A stretch of DNA of 64,000 nt from Nonomuraea sp. NEAU-A123 (GCF_018603905.1 NZ_JAHFZZ010000005.1:496001-560000), one strand, 5' to 3'; positions 27,291 to 36,012 are shown, counted from the stretch's first letter. Notes: generated from the sequence alone by a model not told the origin. Program-made: numbers and translations.

Positions 27291-28100
27291 TCAGCCGAAC
27301 GCGACCCGCTCCAGGAAGAAGTCGAAGAGCTGCGTGTCGCCGATGATCTTGATTCGCCCGCTGTGGGCGGGCTGCCTCCGGTAGATGGTGAGCAGCAGGT
27401 CGGTCAGCGGTCCCCGTACGACGACGGCGGTCTCCTCGTGCGCCCGGCGCCACGCGATCACGTCGCCGGTGAGGTCGACCACCCACGCGGCCGCCGTGTC
27501 GTCGGCGTCGAAGCGCAGCGTACGGCCGGGACCGAGCAGCTCGCGATGCTGCGGATGCAGATCGAGGACCTCCGGCAGCGAACCGAGCTCCATCCACTCG
27601 TCGATGGCGTCGAGAGCCACCTCGGCGTCGACGGCGAACCGCCCGCCCGCGGCCAGGGTCGCGTCGGCCCGGTGCAGGATCGTCTCGTGCGTCATCCGGC
27701 GGGCGTAGAACAGCGGGTTGCGCAAGCCCTGGAAGATCGGGGTCCACACCCGCACGTCGGGCCCGGCCGCGCGCAGCGTGTCGGCCAGTCGCCCGGCGCC
27801 GTCGGCCAGCCAGGCGTCCAGGGCGGCCGGGTTCTCGGCTCCGTTCCAGGAGACGTCGCGGACCTCCTCGTCGGAGGGCGGCTCGGTGGCCCGCGACCGT
27901 ACGATCGTCTCGATCCAGCGGTGGGCGCCGCCCAGGTGCCGGACGAGCTGGCCGATGTTCCAGCCTGGACAGGTGGGCACCGGGGCGGTCAGGTCGGCGC
28001 CCTGGAGCGCGGACCTCATCAGGTCGGTCTGCATGAGGATCTCGGCGCAGTAGCGGTCGAAACCGAAAGCGGTCCGCCCGGCCGCGTTCAGGTGGTTCAT
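27291..28100 (-). CDS. TIGR03083/maleylpyruvate-isomerase-family mycothiol-dependent protein
   Basis: The ATG at 28100 with CGGAGGACAG upstream gives 269 aa. The N-terminal DinB-like four-helix domain has CPGWNIGQLVRHLGGAHRW (residues about 43-61) and a later His (MTHETILHRAD), the usual metal-binding histidines. The C-terminal half is the MDMPI_C-type domain. Such proteins use mycothiol, which supports an actinobacterial host. Substrate unknown. Confidence 0.87.
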   Translation of the reverse strand: MNHLNAAGRTAFGFDRYCAEILMQTDLMRSALQGADLTAPVPTCPGWNIGQLVRHLGGAHRWIETIVRSRATEPPSDEEVRDVSWNGAENPAALDAWLADGAGRLADTLRAAGPDVRVWTPIFQGLRNPLFYARRMTHETILHRADATLAAGGRFAVDAEVALDAIDEWMELGSLPEVLDLHPQHRELLGPGRTLRFDADDTAAAWVVDLTGDVIAWRRAHEETAVVVRGPLTDLLLTIYRRQPAHSGRIKIIGDTQLFDFFLERVAFG

Positions 28101-28188
28101 CTGTCCTCCGGATAGGAAGGGCCATCGCAAGAGTGTCGAGGGGACAGACTCCGGCGGGCGCGAAAAGTCATCGCGTACCGGGCCGCTC

Positions 28189-28785
28189 CTAGCCTTCACG
28201 GGTCGGTTGCGGAGCGAGCCAGTGGCGGGTGAGGTCGCGGACGGCTTGGCGCCATGGCTGGGGTTGATCACCGGAGGCGATCGCGTCGCCGGCGCTGTGC
28301 AGGATGGCGAACAGGAAGGTGGCCGCGATCTCGGGGGATACGGGACGGAAGACGCCCTCTGCCATGCCGCGGCTCAGCGCCCTCGCTATGGCGGTGATGA
28401 TGTCGAGGCGGTCGTCGATGGGGGCGCCGGAGGCCGTGTGAAAGATGGCGTGGTGCAGGCCGCCGGGCTGGGCGATGGCGTCGATGGCGGCATCGCATTC
28501 GGCGTCGACGGTGGCCCACCAGTCGATCGGGTCGGTGCTTTCGGCGAGTTGGCGGAACCGGTCCACATAGTTCTGCAAGACCCGGTCCCGGACGGCGACC
28601 AGCATCTCTTCCCAGGAGGAGAAGTAGACGTAGAAGGTGCCCTTGGCCGAACCCGCTTCTGCCGTCACGGCCTGGACCCAGTTGGTCACTTCCTGGCCGG
28701 ACTCCAGGAGCCGGATGGCCGCGTCGATCAGCTCGCCGCGCCTGGCCTCGGGGGAAAGACGCCGACGACTCCTGGAAGTGACCAC
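28189..28785 (-). CDS. TetR-family regulator downstream of a P450 gene
   Basis: A 198-aa regulator with an N-terminal HTH (VTAEAGSAKGTFYVYFSSWEE near residues 40-60) and a C-terminal ligand domain. It lies 43 bp downstream of the P450 gene on the same strand, so it may be its co-transcribed autoregulator acting at the TGACCT-type palindromes ahead of that P450. This pairing is inferred from position. Confidence 0.88.
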   Translation of the reverse strand: MVTSRSRRRLSPEARRGELIDAAIRLLESGQEVTNWVQAVTAEAGSAKGTFYVYFSSWEEMLVAVRDRVLQNYVDRFRQLAESTDPIDWWATVDAECDAAIDAIAQPGGLHHAIFHTASGAPIDDRLDIITAIARALSRGMAEGVFRPVSPEIAATFLFAILHSAGDAIASGDQPQPWRQAVRDLTRHWLAPQPTREG

Positions 28786-28828
28786 GGCGACAGGCTAACC
28801 GAACGTGCGGGGCAAGTCAGACTGCTTC

Positions 28829-30100
28829 TCAGTCACCACGACGTCGGCTCGCGCTGGTGTGGGCGATGCGTAGCTCGCTGACGCCGCGCAGGTTGAGGTG
28901 CTCGCGGTACGGCGGCGGATCGGCGATGAGTTCGGGGTCCTGGACGCGTCGGGCGAATCCGGCCAGAGCCAGGCGGCCTTCGAGCCTGGCCAGCGGGGCG
29001 CCGAGGCAGAAGTGCGGGCCGAAACCGAAGGCCAGGTGACGCACCTGGGTGCGGTGCGGGTCGAAGCTGTCCGGGTCTGGGTTTGCTCCCGGGTCCCGCT
29101 GGGCTGCGGCCAGCAGGAGGATGATCATGCTGAGTTTGGGGACGTCCACCTCTCCGATGCGCATGTCCTCGGCGGCTATGCGGGCGGTGAGCTGGACAGG
29201 CGGGTCATAGCGCAGAACCTCCTCGACGACCGCGGGGGCCAGGTTCGGATCGGCGCCGAGTGCGGCGAGGTGGCGGGGGTGCCGTAGGAGGGCCAGCACG
29301 CCGTTGGCGATGAGGTTGACCGTCGTTTCGTGGCCGGCCACCAGCAGCAGCACGATCGTGGAGACGAGTTCGTCGTGGCTGAGCGCGTCCGCGCCGTCCT
29401 TGGCGGCGATGAGGTCGGAGATCAGGTCGTCCTTGCGTGGACTTGTGCGCCGTTCGGCGATGAGCTCGTTGACGTACCTGTGCATTTCGGTCATTCCGGG
29501 CACCCACTCCGGCGTCTCGCCATCGGTGCCGGTGGCGTTCGACAGGCCGTCCACCAGGCGGGTGAGTTGGGCGGACCACCGCTGGAACAGCGGCTCGTCC
29601 GCCACCGGGACGCCGAGCATGCGGCAGATCACCGCCACCGGCAGCGGGTAGGCGAAGTCGGTGAGCACGTCGAACGTGTCACGTTCTAACGCTCGGTCGA
29701 GGAGGTCGTCTACCAACTGGGTGATGGACGGCTCCATCCGGGCGATGGTGCGGGCGGTGAACGCGCTGCTGACCAGCCGCCGCAACCGCGTGTGGTCCGG
29801 AGGATCCTGGGAGAGGAACCAGGGCTGGTGCACCGAAGACGGCGCGTCGGGGGGATAGAGGCGGTCTGCCTGGTCGCCGTCGTTGCGCCGCCAGCGCTCC
29901 GCGCTGAGTCGCGGGTCCCGGAGCAAAGTCTCGCACTCGCCGTAGCGGGCCACCACCACGGTCGACATCTCCTCGATCCACACCGGGCCGAGGCCGCGGA
30001 GATCGGCGTAGATCGGGTACGGGTCGGGTCTCGACGCCGGGTCGAGCAGCTTGCCGATCAGCTGGAAGCCGGACATTTCCCTGTCGTTCGCCTCTGACAT
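28829..30100 (-). CDS. Cytochrome P450 (bacterial class)
   Basis: A 423-aa soluble P450. The I-helix has the full oxygen-activation motif VAGHETTVNL, the K-helix ExxR is in EEVLRYDPP, and the heme loop FGFGPHFCLGAP places the ligand Cys at about residue 365. It needs an external ferredoxin and reductase; none is adjacent. Two operator-like palindromes lie within 60 bases upstream. Substrate unknown. Confidence 0.93.
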   Translation of the reverse strand: MSEANDREMSGFQLIGKLLDPASRPDPYPIYADLRGLGPVWIEEMSTVVVARYGECETLLRDPRLSAERWRRNDGDQADRLYPPDAPSSVHQPWFLSQDPPDHTRLRRLVSSAFTARTIARMEPSITQLVDDLLDRALERDTFDVLTDFAYPLPVAVICRMLGVPVADEPLFQRWSAQLTRLVDGLSNATGTDGETPEWVPGMTEMHRYVNELIAERRTSPRKDDLISDLIAAKDGADALSHDELVSTIVLLLVAGHETTVNLIANGVLALLRHPRHLAALGADPNLAPAVVEEVLRYDPPVQLTARIAAEDMRIGEVDVPKLSMIILLLAAAQRDPGANPDPDSFDPHRTQVRHLAFGFGPHFCLGAPLARLEGRLALAGFARRVQDPELIADPPPYREHLNLRGVSELRIAHTSASRRRGD

Positions 30101-30125
30101 CTACGCTCCCTGGGTGCGCGGTTAT

Positions 30126-30160
30126 TGACCTTAGGTCATTAGTAATTGACCTGAGGTCAA
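30126..30160. promoter_or_regulatory. Twin palindromic operator upstream of the P450 gene
   Basis: TGACCTTAGGTCA (30126-30138) and TGACCTGAGGTCA (30147-30159) are near-identical 13-bp palindromes with centres 21 bp apart, on the same DNA face. They sit 26-60 bases before the P450 start and overlap its expected promoter. A TetR-type dimer pair is the likely binder. Confidence 0.7.
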
Positions 30161-30212
30161 TATGTCAAGGCGGGACGATCGCCAGGCGCTTCGAGCGACG
30201 TACGATGGCGGC

Positions 30213-30398
30213 ATGAGCCGACGAGCAGTCGCGTCGCTGGCGGTCGCCGCCGCGCTGGTGGTGGCGGCGGCGACCATTGTGATCATTCGCGCAGGCGATC
30301 CCGGCCGCGCGGCCCCGGGGGTGTGGAACGACCGCTCCACCGAGGACGTCGCGTCCTACTGGAGCACTGAACGCATGCGCGAGGCCAGTCCCGGCTGA
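30213..30398 (+). CDS. Small membrane/exported peptide resembling the propeptide of the adjacent protease
   Basis: A 61-aa product: MSRR start, one strong hydrophobic segment (SLAVAAALVVAAATIVIIRA), then a short tail ending in VASYWSTERMREASPG. That tail matches the pro-region LLDFWTKERMRAATPEP of the trypsin-like protease encoded 40 bp away on the other strand. It may be a surviving N-terminal fragment of a lost protease paralogue, or an inhibitor or propeptide acting in trans. The stop follows directly after the shared motif. Confidence 0.5.
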   Translation: MSRRAVASLAVAAALVVAAATIVIIRAGDPGRAAPGVWNDRSTEDVASYWSTERMREASPG

Positions 30399-30437
30399 GC
30401 GAGGAGCCCGCACGGCTCCTCGCCCAGGACTACGGGA

Positions 30438-31496
30438 TCAGCGGACCGAGACGTCGTTGAAGACGTTGATGGCGCCGTCACCGTGGTTCGCCGACTTCGC
30501 GACGATGTCGGTGGGGGCGTTGTTGGCGAAGGCGCGGTGGCTGTAGGCACCGATGATGTAGCCCCAGCCCCTGCTCAGCTGCAGGTCCTGCAGCCAGGGG
30601 CCGCCGCTGGCGCCGTGGTGCATGTCGCAGTTGATCTTGATGAGGTCGTCGAAGATGCCGACGCGGCTGGTGTTGCCGAAGCAGTACCACAGGTCATTGC
30701 CGGTGAAGTCGGTGCGCTGGTAGCCGTCCTGCGGGAAGCCGAAGGTGTTGACGCCGCTCCACGCCTGGCCCTGGTTGAACTTGTAACCCTGCGAGCCCGT
30801 CCAGTCCTGCAGGTTGCCATGGGCGGCTTGCGCGTTGAACGCGATGGCGGCGATGTCGTAGTGCAGGTTTCCGCTGTCCTGCCAGCCGACCGTGGTGTTG
30901 GCGTACTTCCAGGTCCACCGGCCCCACGGCTCGCTGTTGTTGTCGGCGTCGGGGACGAAGATGAAGTTGCTGAAGTAGTTGCCGGAGCCGCCGCCGCCGG
31001 CGTGGATGCAGTGGCCGGCCGTCCACACCGTGCCCCTGTTGCTGGCGTTGATGACGCTGCCGGAGCAGTAGCCACCGGTGCCGTCGTTGCGCGTGTAGTA
31101 GATCTTGCCGATGGTGATGGCGGGCATGCTGCCCTGCCGCCCCCAGCGTTCGGCGACCTGGCCGGCCAGCAGGCCGGTCTTCGGGCCGGCCGGCGGGCTG
31201 AGCTTCCTCGTGGGCAGCGAGCCCTCGGAAGCCTGGCCCGGCAGGACGTTCTCGACCTGCTCCTGAACCTGCTTGGCGTCCATCACCGGCACCGGCTCCG
31301 GCGTGGCCGCCCGCATGCGTTCCTTGGTCCAGAAGTCGAGCAGGCTCTGGGTGCCGGCCTTGTTCGCCACCCCCGTCGCCGGGGCGGACGGCTTCGCCGC
31401 CGCGGCGGATGCCTGTGTGGAGACGGTCGCGCTCATCCCCGAGACGGCCAGCAACGTGGCTAAGACGATTGCGGCGTGCCTTGAGCGTGGCTGCAT
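30438..31496 (-). CDS. Secreted trypsin-like serine peptidase (S1-type)
   Basis: The ATG at 31496 with AAAGGAAG upstream gives 352 aa. A Sec signal ends near ASA (residue 31) and a pro-region follows to about residue 110. The catalytic triad is visible as His in WTAGHCIH, Asp in HYDIAAI and Ser in HGASGGPW, and paired cysteines flank the His and Ser. It is an extracellular endopeptidase of the actinobacterial trypsin-like type. Function is probably protein degradation outside the cell. Confidence 0.92.
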   Translation of the reverse strand: MQPRSRHAAIVLATLLAVSGMSATVSTQASAAAAKPSAPATGVANKAGTQSLLDFWTKERMRAATPEPVPVMDAKQVQEQVENVLPGQASEGSLPTRKLSPPAGPKTGLLAGQVAERWGRQGSMPAITIGKIYYTRNDGTGGYCSGSVINASNRGTVWTAGHCIHAGGGGSGNYFSNFIFVPDADNNSEPWGRWTWKYANTTVGWQDSGNLHYDIAAIAFNAQAAHGNLQDWTGSQGYKFNQGQAWSGVNTFGFPQDGYQRTDFTGNDLWYCFGNTSRVGIFDDLIKINCDMHHGASGGPWLQDLQLSRGWGYIIGAYSHRAFANNAPTDIVAKSANHGDGAINVFNDVSVR

Positions 31497-32015
31497 GATC
31501 TTCCTTTCTGGAAGCGAATTCGACGAACTTTTACATATTGCGTACGGACCCGCCGGTGGGGAAGAGTAATGTCCTTGATTTTTGCGGGTGAATGAGCCTC
31601 GTGCGCGCCACGTGATAGGGAAAGGCGATCGGCAGGGATTGTCGAAGCTTGTCAAGTGAATTTTTGTCGCCATCGCCTTGGCATTGCGGCTGAGCTCTAT
31701 AGCGAGTGCAGGTCAGGTGTGCCTGAAAGGGACGGTTTCCTGATCGGACAGGGTGCTCATCCGCGGGTTACGGGCGGGAAAACGCCGGGATAAGTCCGGC
31801 GCGATAAACGCACGGAGCCGGGCGCGGCGGCGCCGATCTCCACGGCGTTCTGCTCTCGGTGGAATTGCCGCTCGGTGTCGGCTCGGGCGCTGCCGTATGG
31901 GGGATAAGAGCCAGCCGCTTATCCCGTACGTATCGGCGCCTCTTTGACCAGCGGGAACGCTGGTGAATTTCGCTGGCTGCCACCCCTGAGACCGCGCAGG
32001 GGTGGGGTGCCGGCG
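31497..32015. other. 519-base gene-free stretch with an inverted repeat
   Basis: No reading frame here has normal codon bias or start signals. GC content drops locally near 31510-31680, as in regulatory leaders. An inverted repeat GGGATAAG...CTTATCCC lies at 31901-31925; flanking bases extend the symmetry imperfectly (GCCGTA on one side, TACGTATCGGC on the other). It could be an operator or a terminator; other GATAA words occur at 31793 and 31803. Confidence 0.5.
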
Positions 32016-32486
32016 TCAGGAGTGGACGGCGCGGATCTCGGTGACGGTGAACTCGTCGACGATGTGCTGGTTCTGTAGCAGGAAGCCGACCATTCCCGCC
32101 ACCGCCTCCGAGCCCAGAGCGGCGCGTACCTCTCCGCTCAGGAGGTAGACCAGGGGAGTCGACGGCTGGTCGAGCGCGAAGCGGCGGCCATGGCGGTGCA
32201 CGTCGTGCAGCGCCCTGATCGGGATGGGCCGCGCCGAGGTGAACCACACCGCGACCTCCCACAGCGGCAACGCCGGATCGGCGTCGGCCGAGACCTCGTA
32301 GCACGTGACGCACCCGTGCCCGGCGTGCTGCCCGTGCGGGCAGGTCCACTGGGCGATGTCGGCCCGGCTCTGATCGTGGCTGCTCAGGATCGCCGCCTGA
32401 GTCACGCGACGGCGCGCCGATCGCGGCGGGTCCTCGGACGAGGGAAAGTAGTCGTTGACGATGATCGGGTCCCTTCGCTCCCACAT
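32016..32486 (-). CDS. Uncharacterised 156-aa protein with a Cys/His cluster
   Basis: I do not recognise the family. Between residues 48 and 62 it has CPHGQHAGHGCVTCYE, three Cys and three His, which could bind zinc or a metal cofactor. The rest is a mixed alpha/beta sequence without signal peptide or membrane helix. Codon bias is normal, supporting a real gene. It stands alone between the protease and the cupin gene. Confidence 0.65.
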   Translation of the reverse strand: MWERRDPIIVNDYFPSSEDPPRSARRRVTQAAILSSHDQSRADIAQWTCPHGQHAGHGCVTCYEVSADADPALPLWEVAVWFTSARPIPIRALHDVHRHGRRFALDQPSTPLVYLLSGEVRAALGSEAVAGMVGFLLQNQHIVDEFTVTEIRAVHS

Positions 32487-32682
32487 TCCGATCTATTGAG
32501 CCTAGCTCCCCGGTGACGCTCCGAGATGGCCCCGCGCCCGGAGTCGCCCATTGACAAATAAACGCGCACGGCGATCGTCCGCAAGCTCAAGGCTCTGGAA
32601 GGGGTGGTCTCGCAACGAAGGGCCCAAGCGGATCACCGTCGAACCCGCCGAGGCGGGTTGGAACGCGCCGCACCAACGGGAG

Positions 32683-32722
32683 CGCCTGACGGGTCGGCTC
32701 TGAGGCGCCCACCCGTCAGGCG
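32683..32722 (-). terminator. Hairpin downstream of the cupin/EF-hand operon
   Basis: CGCCTGACGGGT (32683-32694) and ACCCGTCAGGCG (32711-32722) pair perfectly over 12 bp around a 16-base loop, 27 bases past the cupin stop. A second perfect palindrome, AACCCGCCGAGGCGGGTT, lies at 32642-32659. Confidence 0.65.
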
Positions 32723-32748
32723 TGACCGGCCTTCACCGCATCGGCGTC

Positions 32749-33180
32749 TCAGTCCGTTGAGAGCGGCCGCCGGCTCTCCAGGTCGGGCAGAAGCACCGTG
32801 CTCTCCTGCTCGCGCGGGTCGGTGCGGGCGAGGACGACTTCGGCGGGCTCGCTGTCACTGAGGTTCACGGGCATGTGCGGTGTGCTGGCGGGGATGTAGA
32901 TGAACTCCCCTTGGCGTGCTTCGAGGTAGTGCTGCAGGTTGTCGCCGTACCAGGCGCCTACGGCGCCTTTGATGACGTAGATGGCGGTCTCGTGATGGTC
33001 GTGCTTGTGGGCTCGGCCGCTCCCGGAGGGAGGGATGGTCTGCAGGTGCATGCAGATCTTGCGCGCGCCCACGGTCTCGGCGGAGATGCCGGCGAAGAAT
33101 TGGAGGTGCTGTTTGCCCTCGTACATCAGGGCGGAACGGATGACGCGGCAGTGGCCGTCCGGCTGCGGGGGGTGCTCCAC
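32749..33180 (-). CDS. Cupin-domain protein
   Basis: A 143-aa single cupin. Motif 1 is GSGRAHKHDHHETAIYVIKG (residues about 53-72, metal-binding His and Glu) and motif 2 is GEFIYIPASTPHMPVN (about 91-106). It may be a small dioxygenase, isomerase or ligand sensor. It starts 9 bp after the EF-hand gene and is surely co-transcribed with it. Confidence 0.88.
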   Translation of the reverse strand: MEHPPQPDGHCRVIRSALMYEGKQHLQFFAGISAETVGARKICMHLQTIPPSGSGRAHKHDHHETAIYVIKGAVGAWYGDNLQHYLEARQGEFIYIPASTPHMPVNLSDSEPAEVVLARTDPREQESTVLLPDLESRRPLSTD

Positions 33181-33189
33181 GTCTTCTCC

Positions 33190-33744
33190 TCAGAGTCGGC
33201 CGAAGATCAGGTTGCCGGGTGCGTTCGGGTCGGTGCTGCGGTAGAAGTCGCGCTGTGCGGCGTGGATCTCGCTGATGTCGAGATGCCCGCTGCCGTCGGT
33301 GTCGAGCCGGTCGAACACCTCGCGGCGCTCGTCGTCGGGCAGGGAGGAGATGCCGGGGATGGCGGCGAACTCCTGGTAGGAGACCAGACCGTCGCCGTCG
33401 GTGTCGCAGACGGTGAGGACGGACTCGGCGATTCGACCGGCGGTCGCCGCGTAGCCGCTCGTGCGGAACTCCTCGCCGGCGAGGTAGGCGGTGAACTCCG
33501 CGCGAGTGAGACGCCCGTCGCTGTCGCTGTCGGCACTGTGGATCAGGGCGTTCCACATGCTCGCGTAGGCGGCCACCACGTCCCGGCCTTTGGCGGAGTC
33601 GGCCGGCACGCCGAACGCCGCCAGGAATCTCGTGGCCACGATCTGGAAGTCGTCCCTGGTGAGCACACCGTCGGCGTCGGCGTCGAACAAGGCGAATCGC
33701 TTGTCGAATTTCCGGGCGAGAACGTCGGGTACGGCGAAGGTCAC
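33190..33744 (-). CDS. Four-EF-hand calcium-binding protein (calerythrin-like)
   Basis: The GTG at 33744 follows GGAGGAG. The 184-aa cytoplasmic protein has EF loops DADADGVLTRDD, DSDSDGRLTRAE, DTDGDGLVSYQE and DTDGSGHLDISE, each with acidic residues at the calcium positions. This matches actinobacterial calerythrins, thought to buffer or sense calcium. It shares an operon with the cupin gene and a divergent control region with a P450 gene. Confidence 0.92.
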   Translation of the reverse strand: MTFAVPDVLARKFDKRFALFDADADGVLTRDDFQIVATRFLAAFGVPADSAKGRDVVAAYASMWNALIHSADSDSDGRLTRAEFTAYLAGEEFRTSGYAATAGRIAESVLTVCDTDGDGLVSYQEFAAIPGISSLPDDERREVFDRLDTDGSGHLDISEIHAAQRDFYRSTDPNAPGNLIFGRL

Positions 33745-33782
33745 GACACTCCTCCATTGGGTGGGTGTATGGGCACTCGCAC

Positions 33783-33883
33783 ACTAACACTACTTAAAGT
33801 TAGTAACAATCACTCATTGTGATCGACCCTGCCTGGGCTGCTGGAAGGGCAGGCTGTTTCAAGGAGGTTGCCTTAATAAGGCA
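33783..33883. promoter_or_regulatory. Palindromes in the EF-hand/P450 divergent region
   Basis: Three inverted repeats are visible: ACTAAC...GTTAGT (33783-33804), ATCACTCATTGTGAT (33809-33823) and the perfect TGCCTTAATAAGGCA (33869-33883). The last lies 46 bases before the P450 ATG and overlaps where its promoter should be. The TetR genes at 35362 and 37715 are the nearest candidate binders. Confidence 0.55.
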
Positions 33884-33929
33884 GGCGACTTAGGGTGAGT
33901 CGGGTCAAGTTCCCGAGCTGGAGGACACG

Positions 33930-35150
33930 ATGACTGCTGAGGCGATCCCCGACTTCCCCTTCGATCGGGCCACGGCCCTGGAGCCTCCGACGGAGCTGGC
34001 CGAGCTCCGTGAGCAGTGCCCTGTGGCGCATGTGCGGCTGCCCAGCGGGGACACCGCCGCCCTGGTGACCCGATACGACGACGCCAGAGCGGTGATGGCG
34101 GACCCGCGCTTCAGCCGCAACCTCGCCAGGGACGGCGCCGCCCGGCTGTCCACCACGAAGGACGGCGGCCTGTTCAGCCGGCGCAAGATGGGCAGCGAGG
34201 ACATCAGCGAAGGGCAGGGGCACCTGCGGTGGCGGCGGCTGCTCAGCCGCTCGTTCACGGTCCGGCGGATGGAGGTATGGCGTCCCAGGATCCAGGCGAT
34301 GACCGACGAACTGCTGGACTCCCTCGTGGCCAAGGGTTCCCCGGGGAACCTGTCGGCCGGGCTGGGGCTGCCGCTTCCGGTGCGCGTCATCTGCGCGCTG
34401 GTCGGCGCGCCCAGCGAGGATCAGGACAAGTTCGCCCACTGGTCCCGCACCATGCTGACCCTGACGCGTAACACCCAGGAGGAGGTCGACGAGGCGTACC
34501 AGGGCTTCAACACGTACGTGTCAGACCTGGTCGACCGGAACCGGGCGAACCCGGGAGACGACCTGCTCAGCGAGCTGACGCAGATCTCCGACAGCGAGGA
34601 CGGCCGCCTCAGCCAGGCCGAGCTCATCGCCACCGTACGCGGGCTGCTGCTCGCCGGCCATGAGACGACCTCGAACATGATCGCGATCATGGTGGCGATG
34701 CTGCTCTCCGAACGGGAGCGCTTCGAGGCGGTCATCGACGACCCCGAGCTGATCCCGGGCACGGTCGAGGAGGTCCTCCGCCTGGACAGCACGCTGTCCG
34801 CGATCGGCGGGGTGCCCCGGTTCATCACCGAGGACGTGAACCTGAGCGGAGTGGAGGTGCCCGCGGGGTCGACCTTGATCCCCAACACGCCCGCCGCCAA
34901 CCGGGACCCACGCAAGTTCCCCGAGCCCGAGCGGTTCGACCCGCGCCGGGAGAACAACCAGCACCTCACCTTCGGCGCTGGACCGCACTTCTGTCTCGGC
35001 CAACCCCTGGCCAGGATGGAACTCCAGGTCGTGCTGGGCACCCTGGCCCGGCGGCTGCCGAGCCTGCAACTGCGGGACGCCCCCGGCGACCTTCAGCTGC
35101 GTACCGGAGGGATCTCCGGCGGGCTGCAGGACGTCTGGGTCACGTGGTGA
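33930..35150 (+). CDS. Cytochrome P450 paired with a ferredoxin
   Basis: A 406-aa P450 of the CYP105-like actinobacterial type. The I-helix is LLAGHETTSNM, ExxR is in EEVLRLDST, and the heme loop FGAGPHFCLGQP puts the ligand Cys at about residue 355. The dedicated ferredoxin gene follows immediately. The DHA2-type exporter and TetRs around it suggest a xenobiotic or secondary-metabolite conversion under ligand control. Confidence 0.94.
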   Translation: MTAEAIPDFPFDRATALEPPTELAELREQCPVAHVRLPSGDTAALVTRYDDARAVMADPRFSRNLARDGAARLSTTKDGGLFSRRKMGSEDISEGQGHLRWRRLLSRSFTVRRMEVWRPRIQAMTDELLDSLVAKGSPGNLSAGLGLPLPVRVICALVGAPSEDQDKFAHWSRTMLTLTRNTQEEVDEAYQGFNTYVSDLVDRNRANPGDDLLSELTQISDSEDGRLSQAELIATVRGLLLAGHETTSNMIAIMVAMLLSERERFEAVIDDPELIPGTVEEVLRLDSTLSAIGGVPRFITEDVNLSGVEVPAGSTLIPNTPAANRDPRKFPEPERFDPRRENNQHLTFGAGPHFCLGQPLARMELQVVLGTLARRLPSLQLRDAPGDLQLRTGGISGGLQDVWVTW

Positions 35151-35164
35151 CCGGGGGATCCGTC

Positions 35165-35359
35165 ATGAAGGTCAGCGTCGATCAGGACCTGTGCTGCGCC
35201 AGCGGGTTGTGCGTGATGAAGGCCGACCAGGTCTTCGACCAGCGAGAGGAGGACGGCGTCGTCATCGTGCTGGACGAGGCGCCACCGCTGGACCAACACG
35301 AGGCGGTACGCGCCGCCGCCGCGGCGTGTCCTACTTTGGCCATCCAGCTTTCGGAGTGA
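35165..35359 (+). CDS. Small [3Fe-4S]-type ferredoxin for the P450
   Basis: The ATG at 35165 (GGGGGA upstream) gives 64 aa; in-frame GTGs at 35144/35147 overlapping the P450 stop are possible. Cluster ligands are in DLCCASGLC (C-x5-C with Ser in the fourth-ligand position) and in the later ACP. This layout is typical of single-cluster ferredoxins that feed electrons to P450s. It ends two bases before the convergent TetR gene. Confidence 0.9.
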   Translation: MKVSVDQDLCCASGLCVMKADQVFDQREEDGVVIVLDEAPPLDQHEAVRAAAAACPTLAIQLSE

Positions 35360-35361
35360 CT

Positions 35362-36012
35362 TCAGGGCGACTCCGATGTGCTGACCGGGGCCAGCCACAG
35401 CCCGGCTATCGCGTCGATCAGCCCGGTCGCGGCGGCGTCCCACGTCGGGTGCGGAGTGACCGTGCCCTCGTGCAGCGCGCGTTCGCGCTCGGCGCACATG
35501 TGCACCAGCAGGTGCCGGATCATGTCGCTGCGTTCGCGTCGTACCTGCTCGGGCAGGGCGGGTACGAGCCGGGAGATCCCGTCGAGGGTCTGCCGCAGCG
35601 ACGGCGACGTGATCGTGTCGTCGGTGACGAGCTGGCGGAGAGCGGGGTCGGTGGTGATCTGGGCGGCGAACCGGGCGTACCAGGTCGGACTGCCCAGGTC
35701 GGCGAGGTGGTCGGTGACGGGACGTACGAGGCAGGCGATCCACTCGTGCAGGCCGGACGTCTCGGTGAGCGTCGCGAGCATCTCGGCGCGCCGCCGCTCC
35801 ATCGGCGCGGTGTGCCGGCGGACGATCGCGAGCACGACGTCGGTCTTCGTGCCGATGTGGTAGCCGACCGCGGAGTTGTTGGCCTGCCCCGCGGCCTCGC
35901 TGATCTGCCGGCTGGACACGGCCGCCACGCCGTGCTCGGCGAACAGCCGCTCGGCGGTCGTCAGGAGCAGCTCGCGGGTCTCGCCGCCGCGATCGGGCCT
36001 GGTCGTGGTCAC
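35362..36012 (-). CDS. TetR-family regulator convergent to the P450-ferredoxin pair
   Basis: Two GTGs, 36018 and 36012, are possible; 36012 is preferred because GGAAGG then lies 5 bases upstream. The ~216-aa product has the HTH VSSRQISEAAGQANNSAVGYH near residues 32-52 and a C-terminal domain with GSPTWYARFAAQ and MIRHLLVHM. These segments recur in the TetR at 37715 (GTPSWYGRFLAQ, MIRQLIVHM), so the two are paralogues. It is divergent from the MFS exporter, with a palindrome between them. Confidence 0.88.
   Translation of the reverse strand: MTTTRPDRGGETRELLLTTAERLFAEHGVAAVSSRQISEAAGQANNSAVGYHIGTKTDVVLAIVRRHTAPMERRRAEMLATLTETSGLHEWIACLVRPVTDHLADLGSPTWYARFAAQITTDPALRQLVTDDTITSPSLRQTLDGISRLVPALPEQVRRERSDMIRHLLVHMCAERERALHEGTVTPHPTWDAAATGLIDAIAGLWLAPVSTSESP

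Noticed and set aside
31768..32484. Minus-strand frame of 238 codons overlapping the 156-aa gene
   Set aside because: Arg/Pro-rich shadow in another frame with no recognisable domain; the 32016-32486 frame has the better codon bias.
32560..32680. Transposase remnant suspected in the gap before the cupin gene
   Set aside because: A frame with VRKLKALEGVVSQRR is visible, but no transposase motif could be recognised; only hairpins are supported.
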